64,000 bases of DNA from Bacteroides thetaiotaomicron VPI-5482 (lineage in GTDB: Bacteria; Bacteroidota; Bacteroidia; Bacteroidales; Bacteroidaceae). Below are positions 36,241-44,213 of the stretch, one piece after another. The position numbers and the translations under genes were made by a program. The stretch lies in contig NC_004663.1 in the NCBI RefSeq assembly GCF_000011065.1, forward strand, positions 4,278,001 through 4,342,000, in the 5' to 3' direction. Below the pieces are notes generated by a model. It ran no database searches and had not been told where the DNA came from. It saw only the letters and a program-made list of their open reading frames with translations. How positions within the stretch are numbered: the stretch's first letter is position 1; each line of letters begins with the position of its first letter.

Positions 36241-37650
36241 TTATTCCGTTGTCATATAACGAATCCCTTTATTATCAATATCTCCAATATAGAACATATC
36301 TGTATCAGGGTCGTAAGCAAGACCGGCTGGCTGATTGAAACGTGCCTCATGCAATGGATTGCCGTCTACGTATCCCCATATTTTGCCGTCGGCGTTTTCG
36401 TTACTTCGTCCGGCTGCAAGAGACGCTACCCCATGAGGATCCAGTTTCCAGATGCAGTGATTTTCTCTGTCACAAAAATAGAAGTCATATTGGTCGTTGT
36501 CAGGACCAATTCCTTCGCCGTATTTCTCGTTTTTTACGAATACACCGAACTGTGGTTTGTTAAACCGGGCGCTTCCTCCCGTTCCTTCCTTGAAACTTTT
36601 ATCGTTCATGTTTCCGGCAATGATGCTAGGATTACCGAATGTTTTTGCCACCGGATCATAATCGGCTCTGAACACTGCGCCAAAATTGTCGGAAAGCATA
36701 TACATGAATTTATTGGACGGGTGCCTGAATAATATCGTATGTGAACCGCCCACTGCCGATATCTGACTCAGGCTAAAGGCAACTTCCGCATTCTCGTCGA
36801 TATTGGGAATAGCCCCATTGCGTATCATTTTGTAGACTTTTCCCTCCCACCAGGTGGTGTAAAAGATGGTTCCGTCATCCATATACACTAAGCTATATGC
36901 TGTCCTGCCATAGTTGTAGGGACGAATTCGTCGAAAGTTTTCACGACGGAGAGAATAATAGATATTTGCCCGGGTGGTGTTGTCCTGACCGTGATCATCG
37001 GTAAATAGCAACGTGTCTCCGTCAGCACTGAATGTGAAAGAATACATTGTGCTATATCCCGTTCTTGGGAAGAGACGTTTTACAGTCCGTTCTGTCAGGT
37101 CTATTAGATGGAGACCGTCAGAATGGTTTGAAGAAAAAAGTAACCGGTTGTCCCCATCCTTGTACTTGGGGTCGAACACCATACAGTCATTGGAAGGAAT
37201 AGAAGCTCCTTCATCGAACGAACCCTCTTGAAATGCAGAATTATTATCCTCGTCTACCTTACGTAGCAAGGTACCTACGATCGTTGCAGGAGTGTACTTG
37301 AATTCCTCTTCAAATGTATGTTCTGCAATAGGTTTGCCATCCGGACCATCTACACGAACATTGATTATTCCATCAAAAGCCTTGGAAGGAACCATGCAAT
37401 AAATCTTTTTTCCATCGGCTCCGATGGTTTTGGTTTTTTCTCCACCGATCGTAATGTGAATTTTGGTGGGATCATTCCCGAAATTACTGCCTTCAATGTA
37501 CAGGCGGGTTCGCATACCTCCCTCTTTAGGGCTAAAATCTGTAAATACTACTGGTTGAGATGGGTCATACTGATTAGAGTTGGCTTTATCATCTTTACAA
37601 CCGATGAAGAATAAACAGCAGACAAGTACTGTTATTAGGTGGTTTTTCAT
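36241..37650 (-). CDS. IPT/TIG and NHL-repeat surface lipoprotein, first gene of the second SusCD operon
   Basis: A 469-residue lipoprotein. The ATG at 37650 starts the signal peptide directly (lipobox FIGC, Cys18). An in-frame ATG 39 bp upstream would add a second hydrophobic stretch. Residues 35-125 form an IPT/TIG domain (VVFTDFSPKEGGMRTRLYIEG). Residues 150-469 are NHL-like beta-propeller blades, with endings such as DQYDFYFCDRENHCIWKLD and FNQPAGLAYDPD. Proteins of this plan accompany SusCD pairs in Bacteroides and are likely glycan-binding. It precedes susC by 23 bp. By order it equals BT_3347. Confidence 0.85.
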   Translation of the reverse strand: MKNHLITVLVCCLFFIGCKDDKANSNQYDPSQPVVFTDFSPKEGGMRTRLYIEGSNFGNDPTKIHITIGGEKTKTIGADGKKIYCMVPSKAFDGIINVRVDGPDGKPIAEHTFEEEFKYTPATIVGTLLRKVDEDNNSAFQEGSFDEGASIPSNDCMVFDPKYKDGDNRLLFSSNHSDGLHLIDLTERTVKRLFPRTGYSTMYSFTFSADGDTLLFTDDHGQDNTTRANIYYSLRRENFRRIRPYNYGRTAYSLVYMDDGTIFYTTWWEGKVYKMIRNGAIPNIDENAEVAFSLSQISAVGGSHTILFRHPSNKFMYMLSDNFGAVFRADYDPVAKTFGNPSIIAGNMNDKSFKEGTGGSARFNKPQFGVFVKNEKYGEGIGPDNDQYDFYFCDRENHCIWKLDPHGVASLAAGRSNENADGKIWGYVDGNPLHEARFNQPAGLAYDPDTDMFYIGDIDNKGIRYMTTE

Positions 37651-37893
37651 AAATATAAATAATAAAATGGTTAAAGTGCATCCGAACAATAAATATTATT
37701 GCTTACAACGTTTGCCTATCTTTCTTATTATAAGCATAATATGTATCTAAATCTTTAGGAGTTTTAGGTATCCTTCACCTTGTTGATGTTGGCATGTTGT
37801 GCTCATAATATGTTGTAGATTTAAGTACAAATATCTATATATGTCTGATTCTCATCAACGAAGAGTTTGACTGAGAAAAGACATGGCAAAGCT

Positions 37894-37921
37894 AACTAAA
37901 TAAGTAATTTCTTATTTAGTT
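37894..37921. repeat. Perfect 11-bp inverted repeat AACTAAATAAG in the divergent promoter region
   Basis: AACTAAATAAG (37894-37904), loop TAATTT, CTTATTTAGTT (37911-37921). It abuts the minus-strand -7-like TAGCTTTG. It has no GC and no T-run, so it looks more like a protein-binding palindrome than a terminator. Confidence 0.6.
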
Positions 37922-38206
37922 TGCATAACTTTATGTAGGTGTGATGATGATAATTATAATTAACAATCAATCGGTTAATTACAAATAAATATAATAAAAA
38001 TGTAGAAGAGTTAGAATGCCTTTTTTTTGAAATGACCAGAATATATTATATATTAGTCAGATTATTATAATTACATTTTCAATTACATTAAATAATTAAG
38101 CAGGCTTTTGGGGAATATCTGTGCAAATATGCCCTTCAAGGGAGAAATGTACCAAATTTGTCCCTGAATTGGATTATTTGGGACGGTCTATTCTATTTGA
38201 AAGTAC

Positions 38207-38214
38207 TACTTTTG
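38207..38214 (+). promoter_or_regulatory. -7 box of the GH88-sulfatase-PL8 genes
   Basis: TACTTTTG, 40 bp before the GH88 start codon. There is no -33 TTTG at the right distance. TTTGTCCC (38157-38164) lies 42 bp upstream, the same distance as TTTGTATC in the susC and 6-sulfatase promoters, but it matches less well. Confidence 0.55.
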
Positions 38215-38254
38215 CCACCAGATAATTATTAACTTAACAAATAATCCATGTATT

Positions 38255-39457
38255 ATGAAAACAATTCTTAGCGCATTGGGACTTTCGCTTCTGATCTTTA
38301 CGAGTTGCGGTGGACAAAAAAAGGTTGAAGTCGATTTTATTCAGGACAACATCGACAACGCTGTAGCACAAAACACAATTCAGACAGACATTATCGAGAA
38401 ATCCGGTAAAATTCTGAATCCAAGAACCATCAATGCAGATGGTAGTATCTCCTATATACCTATTGATGACTGGTGCTCCGGTTTCTTTCCGGGCAGCATG
38501 TGGCTGACTTACAATCTGACAGGGGATAAAAAGTGGTTGCCTTTGGCAGAAAAATACACAGAAGCCCTCGATTCTGTGAAATATCTGAAGTGGCATCACG
38601 ATGTCGGCTTTATGATCGGGTGCAGTTATCTTAACGGTTACCGTTTTGCAGATAAAAAAGAATATAAGGATGTGATTGTAGAAGCCGCAAAATCATTGTC
38701 TACCCGTTTCCGTCCGGGAGCAGGCGTTATCCAGTCATGGGATGCCGATAAAGGCTGGCAGGGAACACGCGGATGGAAATGTCCGGTGATTATCGATAAT
38801 ATGATGAATCTGGAATTGCTGTTTGAAGCTACGGCTTTTTCCGGTGACTCTACCTTTTACAATATAGCAGTGAAACATGCGGATACAACGATGGCCCACC
38901 ATTTCCGCCCGGACAACAGTTGCTATCATGTGGTAGACTACGATCCCGAAACAGGAGAAGTACGTAAGAGACAAACAGCACAAGGATATGCGGACGAATC
39001 ATCATGGGCTCGCGGACAGGCTTGGGCATTATACGGTTATACCGCTTGCTATCGCTATACAAAAGACAAGAAGTATCTCGATCAGGCACAGAAGGTGTAT
39101 AACTTCATCTTTACCAATAAGAACCTGCCGGAAGACCTCGTTCCTTACTGGGATTACGATGCTCCGAACATTCCGAACGAACCTCGTGACGCTTCTGCAG
39201 CCGCATGTACGGCTTCTGCTCTGTACGAACTCGACGGTTATCTGCCGGGCAATCACTATAAGGAAACCGCTGATAAGATCATGGAAAGCCTCGGCTCACC
39301 GGCTTATCGCGCCAAAGTGGGTACGAATGGAAATTTTATATTGATGCACTCTGTAGGCAGTATCCCTCACGGCCAGGAAATAGATGTGCCTTTGAACTAC
39401 GCTGACTATTACTTCCTGGAAGGATTGATGCGCAAAAGAGACCTGGAAAAGAAGTAA
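38255..39457 (+). CDS. GH88 unsaturated glucuronyl hydrolase (chondroitin disaccharide hydrolase)
   Basis: A 400-residue (alpha/alpha)6-barrel protein with lipobox TSC (Cys18). It removes the 4,5-unsaturated uronic acid from lyase-made disaccharides by hydrating the double bond. The two catalytic Asp of the family are seen as D116 (HHDVGFM) and D181 (VIIDNMMN). Other family motifs are WCSGFFPGSMW and SSWARGQAWALYG. It is the first gene of a plus-strand operon with a sulfatase and a PL8 lyase. By order it equals BT_3348, characterised as part of the chondroitin sulfate system. It probably acts in the periplasm on products of the two lyases. Confidence 0.95.
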   Translation: MKTILSALGLSLLIFTSCGGQKKVEVDFIQDNIDNAVAQNTIQTDIIEKSGKILNPRTINADGSISYIPIDDWCSGFFPGSMWLTYNLTGDKKWLPLAEKYTEALDSVKYLKWHHDVGFMIGCSYLNGYRFADKKEYKDVIVEAAKSLSTRFRPGAGVIQSWDADKGWQGTRGWKCPVIIDNMMNLELLFEATAFSGDSTFYNIAVKHADTTMAHHFRPDNSCYHVVDYDPETGEVRKRQTAQGYADESSWARGQAWALYGYTACYRYTKDKKYLDQAQKVYNFIFTNKNLPEDLVPYWDYDAPNIPNEPRDASAAACTASALYELDGYLPGNHYKETADKIMESLGSPAYRAKVGTNGNFILMHSVGSIPHGQEIDVPLNYADYYFLEGLMRKRDLEKK

Positions 39458-39536
39458 GAACTGCCTTGCTTGTACTTTAGCCGGATATGTGCATATATTA
39501 GTCTCTTCCGGTGCATTAACTGTTATTCTTTATATC

Positions 39537-41090
39537 ATGATAAACAAATCAGTAAACTTATTGATGGGAGGCTTGACCCTCTTTGCAGCGCAAGGCTGTA
39601 AAGCCCCCAAGCAGGTGGCAGAGCAGGCAGAACATCCAAACATCATCTATGTATTTCCTGATCAGTATCGCAATCAGGCAATGGGCTTCTGGAACCAGGA
39701 AGGTTTCAGAGATAAAGTAAACTTCCGGGGAGACCCCGTGCATACTCCTAACATAGATACTTTCGCACGTGAATCTATGGTGCTGACTTCCGCTCAAAGC
39801 AACTGTCCGCTGAGCAGCCCCCATCGTGGAATGTTGCTGACCGGTATGTATCCGAATCGCAGTGGTGTACCTTTGAACTGTAACTCTACACGTCCTATCA
39901 GCTCTTTGCGTGACGATGCGGAGTGCATAGGCGACGTATTCAGCAAGGCCGGTTATGATTGTGCTTATTTCGGTAAACTTCACGCTGACTTCCCGACCCC
40001 GAATGATCCGGAGAATCCGGGACAATATGTAGAAACACAGCGTCCGGTGTGGGACGCTTATACGCCGAAAGAGCAGCGCCACGGTTTCAACTATTGGTAT
40101 TCGTACGGCACGTTTGACGAACATAAGAACCCGCATTATTGGGATACGGACGGCAAGAGGCATGATCCGAAAGAATGGTCACCGCTCCATGAGTCGGGCA
40201 AAGTTGTTTCTTATCTCAAGAATGAAGGAAACGTGCGTGATACGAAGAAGCCATTCTTCATCATGGTGGGAATGAACCCGCCGCATAGCCCATACCGTTC
40301 GCTGAACGATTGTGAAGAACAGGACTTCAATCTTTATAAAGATCAACCGCTGGACAGTCTGCTGATTCGCCCAAACGTAGATCTGAATATGAAAAAAGCG
40401 GAATCCGTCCGTTACTACTTTGCTTCTGTGACCGGAGTAGACCGTGCTTTCGGACAGATTTTGGAAGCACTGAAACAATTGGGATTGGATAAAAATACAG
40501 TAGTCATCTTTGCTTCCGACCATGGCGAAACAATGTGCAGCCAGCGAACGGACGACCCTAAGAACTCTCCCTATTCCGAATCTATGAATATTCCGTTCCT
40601 GGTTCGTTTCCCCGGTAAGATTCAGCCCCGGGTAGATGATTTGTTGCTTTCTGCTCCCGACATTATGCCTACCGTACTCGGCTTGTGCGGTCTGGGGGAT
40701 TCGATTCCTTCCGAGGTGCAGGGACGCAACTTCGCACCTCTTTTCTTCGATGAAAAGGCGGAAATTGTTCGTCCGGCAGGTGCGTTGTATATTCAGAATC
40801 TGGATGGAGAGAAAGATAAGGATGGATTGGTGCAATCTTATTTCCCCTCTTCGCGCGGCATTAAGACGGCTCGCTATACATTGGCTCTGTATATCGACCG
40901 GAAGACGAAACAGCTAAAGAAAAGTCTGCTGTTTGATGACGTAAACGACCCTTATCAGCTGAATAATCTGCCTTTGGATGAAAATAAGGAAGTTGTGGAG
41001 CAACTTTATCGTGAAATGGGAACAATGCTGAAAGAAATCGACGATCCGTGGTATACGGAAAAGATTCTTTCGGACCGTATACCTTACTGA
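39537..41090 (+). CDS. Family S1 sulfatase of the chondroitin sulfate system (GalNAc-4-O-sulfatase type)
   Basis: A 517-residue sulfatase. The ATG at 39537 begins the signal sequence directly; an ATG at 39489 gives a needless extension. The nucleophile motif is SSPHR at 93-97, so Ser93 is the formylglycine precursor. The metal-site pair is D42-Q43 (FPDQYRNQ) instead of the usual DD, and the second site is ASDHGETM. The signal peptide ends in QGC (Cys21), a poor lipobox. It follows the GH88 gene by 79 bp. By order it equals BT_3349, which I recall as a GalNAc-4-sulfate sulfatase (S1_27). I cannot derive the position specificity from the sequence. The only operon partner downstream is PL8. Confidence 0.88.
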   Translation: MINKSVNLLMGGLTLFAAQGCKAPKQVAEQAEHPNIIYVFPDQYRNQAMGFWNQEGFRDKVNFRGDPVHTPNIDTFARESMVLTSAQSNCPLSSPHRGMLLTGMYPNRSGVPLNCNSTRPISSLRDDAECIGDVFSKAGYDCAYFGKLHADFPTPNDPENPGQYVETQRPVWDAYTPKEQRHGFNYWYSYGTFDEHKNPHYWDTDGKRHDPKEWSPLHESGKVVSYLKNEGNVRDTKKPFFIMVGMNPPHSPYRSLNDCEEQDFNLYKDQPLDSLLIRPNVDLNMKKAESVRYYFASVTGVDRAFGQILEALKQLGLDKNTVVIFASDHGETMCSQRTDDPKNSPYSESMNIPFLVRFPGKIQPRVDDLLLSAPDIMPTVLGLCGLGDSIPSEVQGRNFAPLFFDEKAEIVRPAGALYIQNLDGEKDKDGLVQSYFPSSRGIKTARYTLALYIDRKTKQLKKSLLFDDVNDPYQLNNLPLDENKEVVEQLYREMGTMLKEIDDPWYTEKILSDRIPY

Positions 41091-41115
41091 TACCGTATAC
41101 TAATACGGTTTGTAT

Positions 41116-41207
41116 GACACCCGGGTCTCATACATACCGACACCCGGATCTCATACATGCTGACACCCGGGTGTCGTGCATCCTGACACCCGGGTGTGGT
41201 AAGAACT
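41116..41207. repeat. Four tandem 23-bp units with GACACCCGGGTGTC palindromes
   Basis: Units start at 41116, 41139, 41162 and 41185, exactly 23 bp apart, each beginning GACACCCGG. Unit 3 contains the perfect 14-bp palindrome GACACCCGGGTGTC. Units 1 and 2 share the tail CTCATACAT, and units 3 and 4 drift. The array fills the 138-bp gap between the sulfatase stop and the PL8 start, inside what should be one operon. Each unit can form a short hairpin in RNA and contains or nearly contains CCCGGG. The function is unknown. Separation of PL8 expression from the upstream genes is a possibility. Confidence 0.85.
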
Positions 41208-41228
41208 GCCTTTAAACAATTAATGATC

Positions 41229-44090
41229 ATGAAAGCTGTTTGTTTTATATTTCTGTTCTTGTTTTGTTCTTTGTCCTCTTATGCGCAGGTCATAGGGTTT
41301 GAAGAAAAGGTTCCCGAGACGTTCAAAGTTTCGGGGAAAGGTGAAGTGAAACTTTCTTCTCTTTTCTATAAAGAGGGAGAAAGCAGTCTGGAATGGGATT
41401 TCCAACCTGCCTCGACACTGGACGTTCAGATAGAACCTTTATCGCTGAATGCCAAAAAGGAACAGCAATTTGGTATTACCCTGTGGATATATAACGAGAA
41501 ACCCCAACAGGACTCTATCCGTTTTGAGTTTCTAAATAAGGCGGGTGAAGTCTCTTATTGGTTCACGTATCATCTGCAAGCGGCAGGCTGGCGGGCTTGC
41601 TGGATATCTTTCGCCTACATGAACGGGGATAAGAAAGATAAAAATATAGTTTCTTATCGTCTGGTCGCTCCCGACCGTAAAGGGCGCATCTTTCTGGATC
41701 GCCTGACCTTTCCGGAAAAGAAGATGAACCTGCGCACGACACCGGACCAACAACTGCCAGCTAACAACGGTCTTTCCAATCGTGACCTCTGGCATTGGTG
41801 TCTTGTATGGAAGTGGGAACAGCAGTCTTATGATGTCCCCTTGCTTTCTAAACTGACAACTCGGCAAAAGAAGGACTTGAAAACAATCGAACAACGCCTG
41901 ACTGAATTTCTCGATGTGAAGAAAGCTCCCCAAGGACAGATCAACGCTGCAAGGAAGACTTTTGAAAGAGCTGCCATTGCTCCCTCCGCAGCCGGGACCG
42001 GCTTTACCGGAACTCCTGTTGTAGCACCGGACGAGCAAGACAAGAAGAAAGGGGAGATGTCATGGAATGATATCGAAACGATGCTTGCCGGTTTTGCATA
42101 CGATGCCTTCTACAATCAGAATGAGACATCGAAGAAGAACTATTTTACCGTATTCGACTATGCAATGGATCAGGGATTCGCTTTTGGCAGCGGCATGGGG
42201 ACGAATCATCATTACGGCTATCAGGTACGTAAAATATATACTACCGCCTGGCTCATGCGGGACGCGATTTATAAACATCCTCACCGGGATGCCTATCTAT
42301 CCACTTTACGTTTCTGGGCTGCTTTACAGGAGACTCGTCAACCGTGTCCGCCGGAGCGGGATGAATTACTGGATTCATGGCATACGCTCTTGATGGCAAA
42401 GTTTATCTCCGCCATGATGTTCCCCGATGCAAGAGAACAGGAACAGGCTTTGAATGGTTTGTCGCGCTGGTTGTCTTCATCGCTGAATTATACTCCGGGC
42501 ACTCTCGGCGGTATCAAAGTAGATGGAACGACCTTTCATCACGGAGGTTTCTATCCCGGCTATACAACCGGAGTACTGGCTACCATCGGTCAATTTATCG
42601 CTCTCACCAACGGGACTGGATTTGAACTGACGGAAGAGGCACGTCAACATATCAAGTCTGCCTTTCTCGCCATGCGCAATTATTGTAACCTTTACGAATG
42701 GGGGACAGGCATTAGCGGTCGCCATCCTTTTGGCGGAAAGATGGGAAGCGATGATATAGAAGCATTTGCCAATATTGCATTGTCAGGAGACTTGTCCGGT
42801 CAGGGAAATACATTCGATCATGGACTGGCCGCCGATTATTTGCGTCTGATACGTGATCGGAATACAAGGAATGCACATTTCTTCAGAAAAGAAGGTATTC
42901 AGCCTGCACAGGCTCCCCACGGTTTTTTTGTTTATAACTATGGATCGGCAGGTATTTTCCGCCGTGCAGACTGGATGGTGACACTGAAAGGATATACCAC
43001 AGATGTATGGGGTGCTGAAATCTATGCGAAAGATAATCGTTACGGACGTTATCAAAGCTACGGATCGGTACAGATTATGGGAAAAGGAAATCCCGTCTCC
43101 CGTGCCGGAAGTGGTTTTGTACAGGAAGGATGGGACTGGAACCGTCTGCCCGGTACGACTACCATTCATCTTCCTTTTGAACTCTTGGACAGTCCCCTGA
43201 AAGGTACGACGATGGCACGGTCTACGGAAAACTTTTCCGGAAGCAGCTCTTTAGGCGGCATGAACGGAATGTTTGCAATGAAACTGACGGAACGTGATTA
43301 TGAGAACTTTACTCCCGACTTTGTAGCCCGTAAATCCGTCTTCTGTTTTGATAACCGGATGATCTGCCTCGGAACAGGCATCACGAACAGCAATGCTGAC
43401 TATCCTACGGAGACCACTCTCTTCCAGACGAAATTTAACGGCAAAGAGCAGAAGACAGGTAAGGATAACTATTGGTTGCACGACGGCTATGATAATTATT
43501 ATCATGTAGTTGACGGAACCCTTCGTTCACAGATAGCCGAACAGGAGTCGCGTCATGAGAAAACCCGCGAAAAGACTACAGGAACATTCTCTTCTGCCTG
43601 GATTGAACATGGCAACGCCCCGAAGAATGCTACTTATGAATATATGGTACTGATTCAGCCTTCAGCTTCGGATTTGGATGAACTGAAGAAAACGCCTGCA
43701 TACGAAGTATGGCAACGTGATCAGACTGCGCATATTGTCTATGACAGGAAAACGGGTATAACCGGATATGCTGTTTTTGAAGATTACCGGTCTGCTGACG
43801 ATAAGCTGGTGGTTGCTTCCATTCCTGCGGAAACGATGGTCATGTATGCGGCAGAGGGAAAAAAGGCGATTCGTCTCAGCGTCTGTGACCCAAACTTGAA
43901 TATTGCGGAAAAGACGTATACGACAAAAGAACCGAGCCGCCCTATTCGTAAAATAATAGAGCTGAAAGGACGCTGGAGTTTCTTGGAGACACCGGCGAAT
44001 GTAAAGCTTGAATATAAAGGTGCCCATACGATACTGGATGTAACTTGTCAGCATGGACAACCGGTGGAAATGATTCTTGAAAATAAATGA
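41229..44090 (+). CDS. PL8 chondroitin sulfate (ABC/AC-type) lyase
   Basis: A 953-residue lyase with a signal peptide (MKAVCFIFLFLF, cleavage near SYA). An ATG at 41223 is equally possible. Residues 20-180 resemble the chondroitinase N-terminal beta-sandwich (FEEKVPETF, SSLEWDFQP, RLVAPDRKGRIFLDRL). Residues 190-560 form the (alpha/alpha) toroid with putative catalytic His437 or His438 and Tyr445 (FHHGGFYPGY) and Arg498 (ISGRHPFG). Beta-sandwich domains follow to the end. PL8 enzymes cut the GalNAc-GlcA/IdoA bond by beta-elimination, giving the unsaturated disaccharides used by the GH88 enzyme. By order it equals BT_3350. The signal peptide has no Cys lipobox, so it is probably periplasmic and complements the surface PL29. 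Confidence 0.94.
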   Translation: MKAVCFIFLFLFCSLSSYAQVIGFEEKVPETFKVSGKGEVKLSSLFYKEGESSLEWDFQPASTLDVQIEPLSLNAKKEQQFGITLWIYNEKPQQDSIRFEFLNKAGEVSYWFTYHLQAAGWRACWISFAYMNGDKKDKNIVSYRLVAPDRKGRIFLDRLTFPEKKMNLRTTPDQQLPANNGLSNRDLWHWCLVWKWEQQSYDVPLLSKLTTRQKKDLKTIEQRLTEFLDVKKAPQGQINAARKTFERAAIAPSAAGTGFTGTPVVAPDEQDKKKGEMSWNDIETMLAGFAYDAFYNQNETSKKNYFTVFDYAMDQGFAFGSGMGTNHHYGYQVRKIYTTAWLMRDAIYKHPHRDAYLSTLRFWAALQETRQPCPPERDELLDSWHTLLMAKFISAMMFPDAREQEQALNGLSRWLSSSLNYTPGTLGGIKVDGTTFHHGGFYPGYTTGVLATIGQFIALTNGTGFELTEEARQHIKSAFLAMRNYCNLYEWGTGISGRHPFGGKMGSDDIEAFANIALSGDLSGQGNTFDHGLAADYLRLIRDRNTRNAHFFRKEGIQPAQAPHGFFVYNYGSAGIFRRADWMVTLKGYTTDVWGAEIYAKDNRYGRYQSYGSVQIMGKGNPVSRAGSGFVQEGWDWNRLPGTTTIHLPFELLDSPLKGTTMARSTENFSGSSSLGGMNGMFAMKLTERDYENFTPDFVARKSVFCFDNRMICLGTGITNSNADYPTETTLFQTKFNGKEQKTGKDNYWLHDGYDNYYHVVDGTLRSQIAEQESRHEKTREKTTGTFSSAWIEHGNAPKNATYEYMVLIQPSASDLDELKKTPAYEVWQRDQTAHIVYDRKTGITGYAVFEDYRSADDKLVVASIPAETMVMYAAEGKKAIRLSVCDPNLNIAEKTYTTKEPSRPIRKIIELKGRWSFLETPANVKLEYKGAHTILDVTCQHGQPVEMILENK

Positions 44091-44137
44091 AGAGAGAATT
44101 TAAATAGGTATTGATGTTTGTGTTTCATACCTTGAAA

Positions 44138-44167
44138 GAGGGTCGGTTCAGCGAAGAATCGACCCTC
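44138..44167. terminator. Intrinsic terminator after the PL8 gene
   Basis: GAGGGTCG (44138-44145) pairs with CGACCCTC (44160-44167), and the stem continues through TTC/GAA after a G-T pair. AGTTTTATA follows on the plus strand. It lies between the convergent PL8 and cysS genes. Confidence 0.8.
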
Positions 44168-44213
44168 AGTTTTATATGCGGTTAATGAGACAGTTTGCTA
44201 GGGAGAACTTGAA

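Larger units (their letters stand above)
37651..38254. other. 604-bp AT-rich divergent intergenic region
   Basis: It separates the second SusCD operon (minus) from the GH88-sulfatase-PL8 genes (plus). It holds a perfect 11-bp inverted repeat at 37894-37921, a minus-strand TAGCTTTG at 37887-37894 that is 237 bp from the next start codon, and a plus-strand -7 box at 38207-38214. The rest (about 37930-38100) is strongly AT-rich. No gene is visible. Confidence 0.65.
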
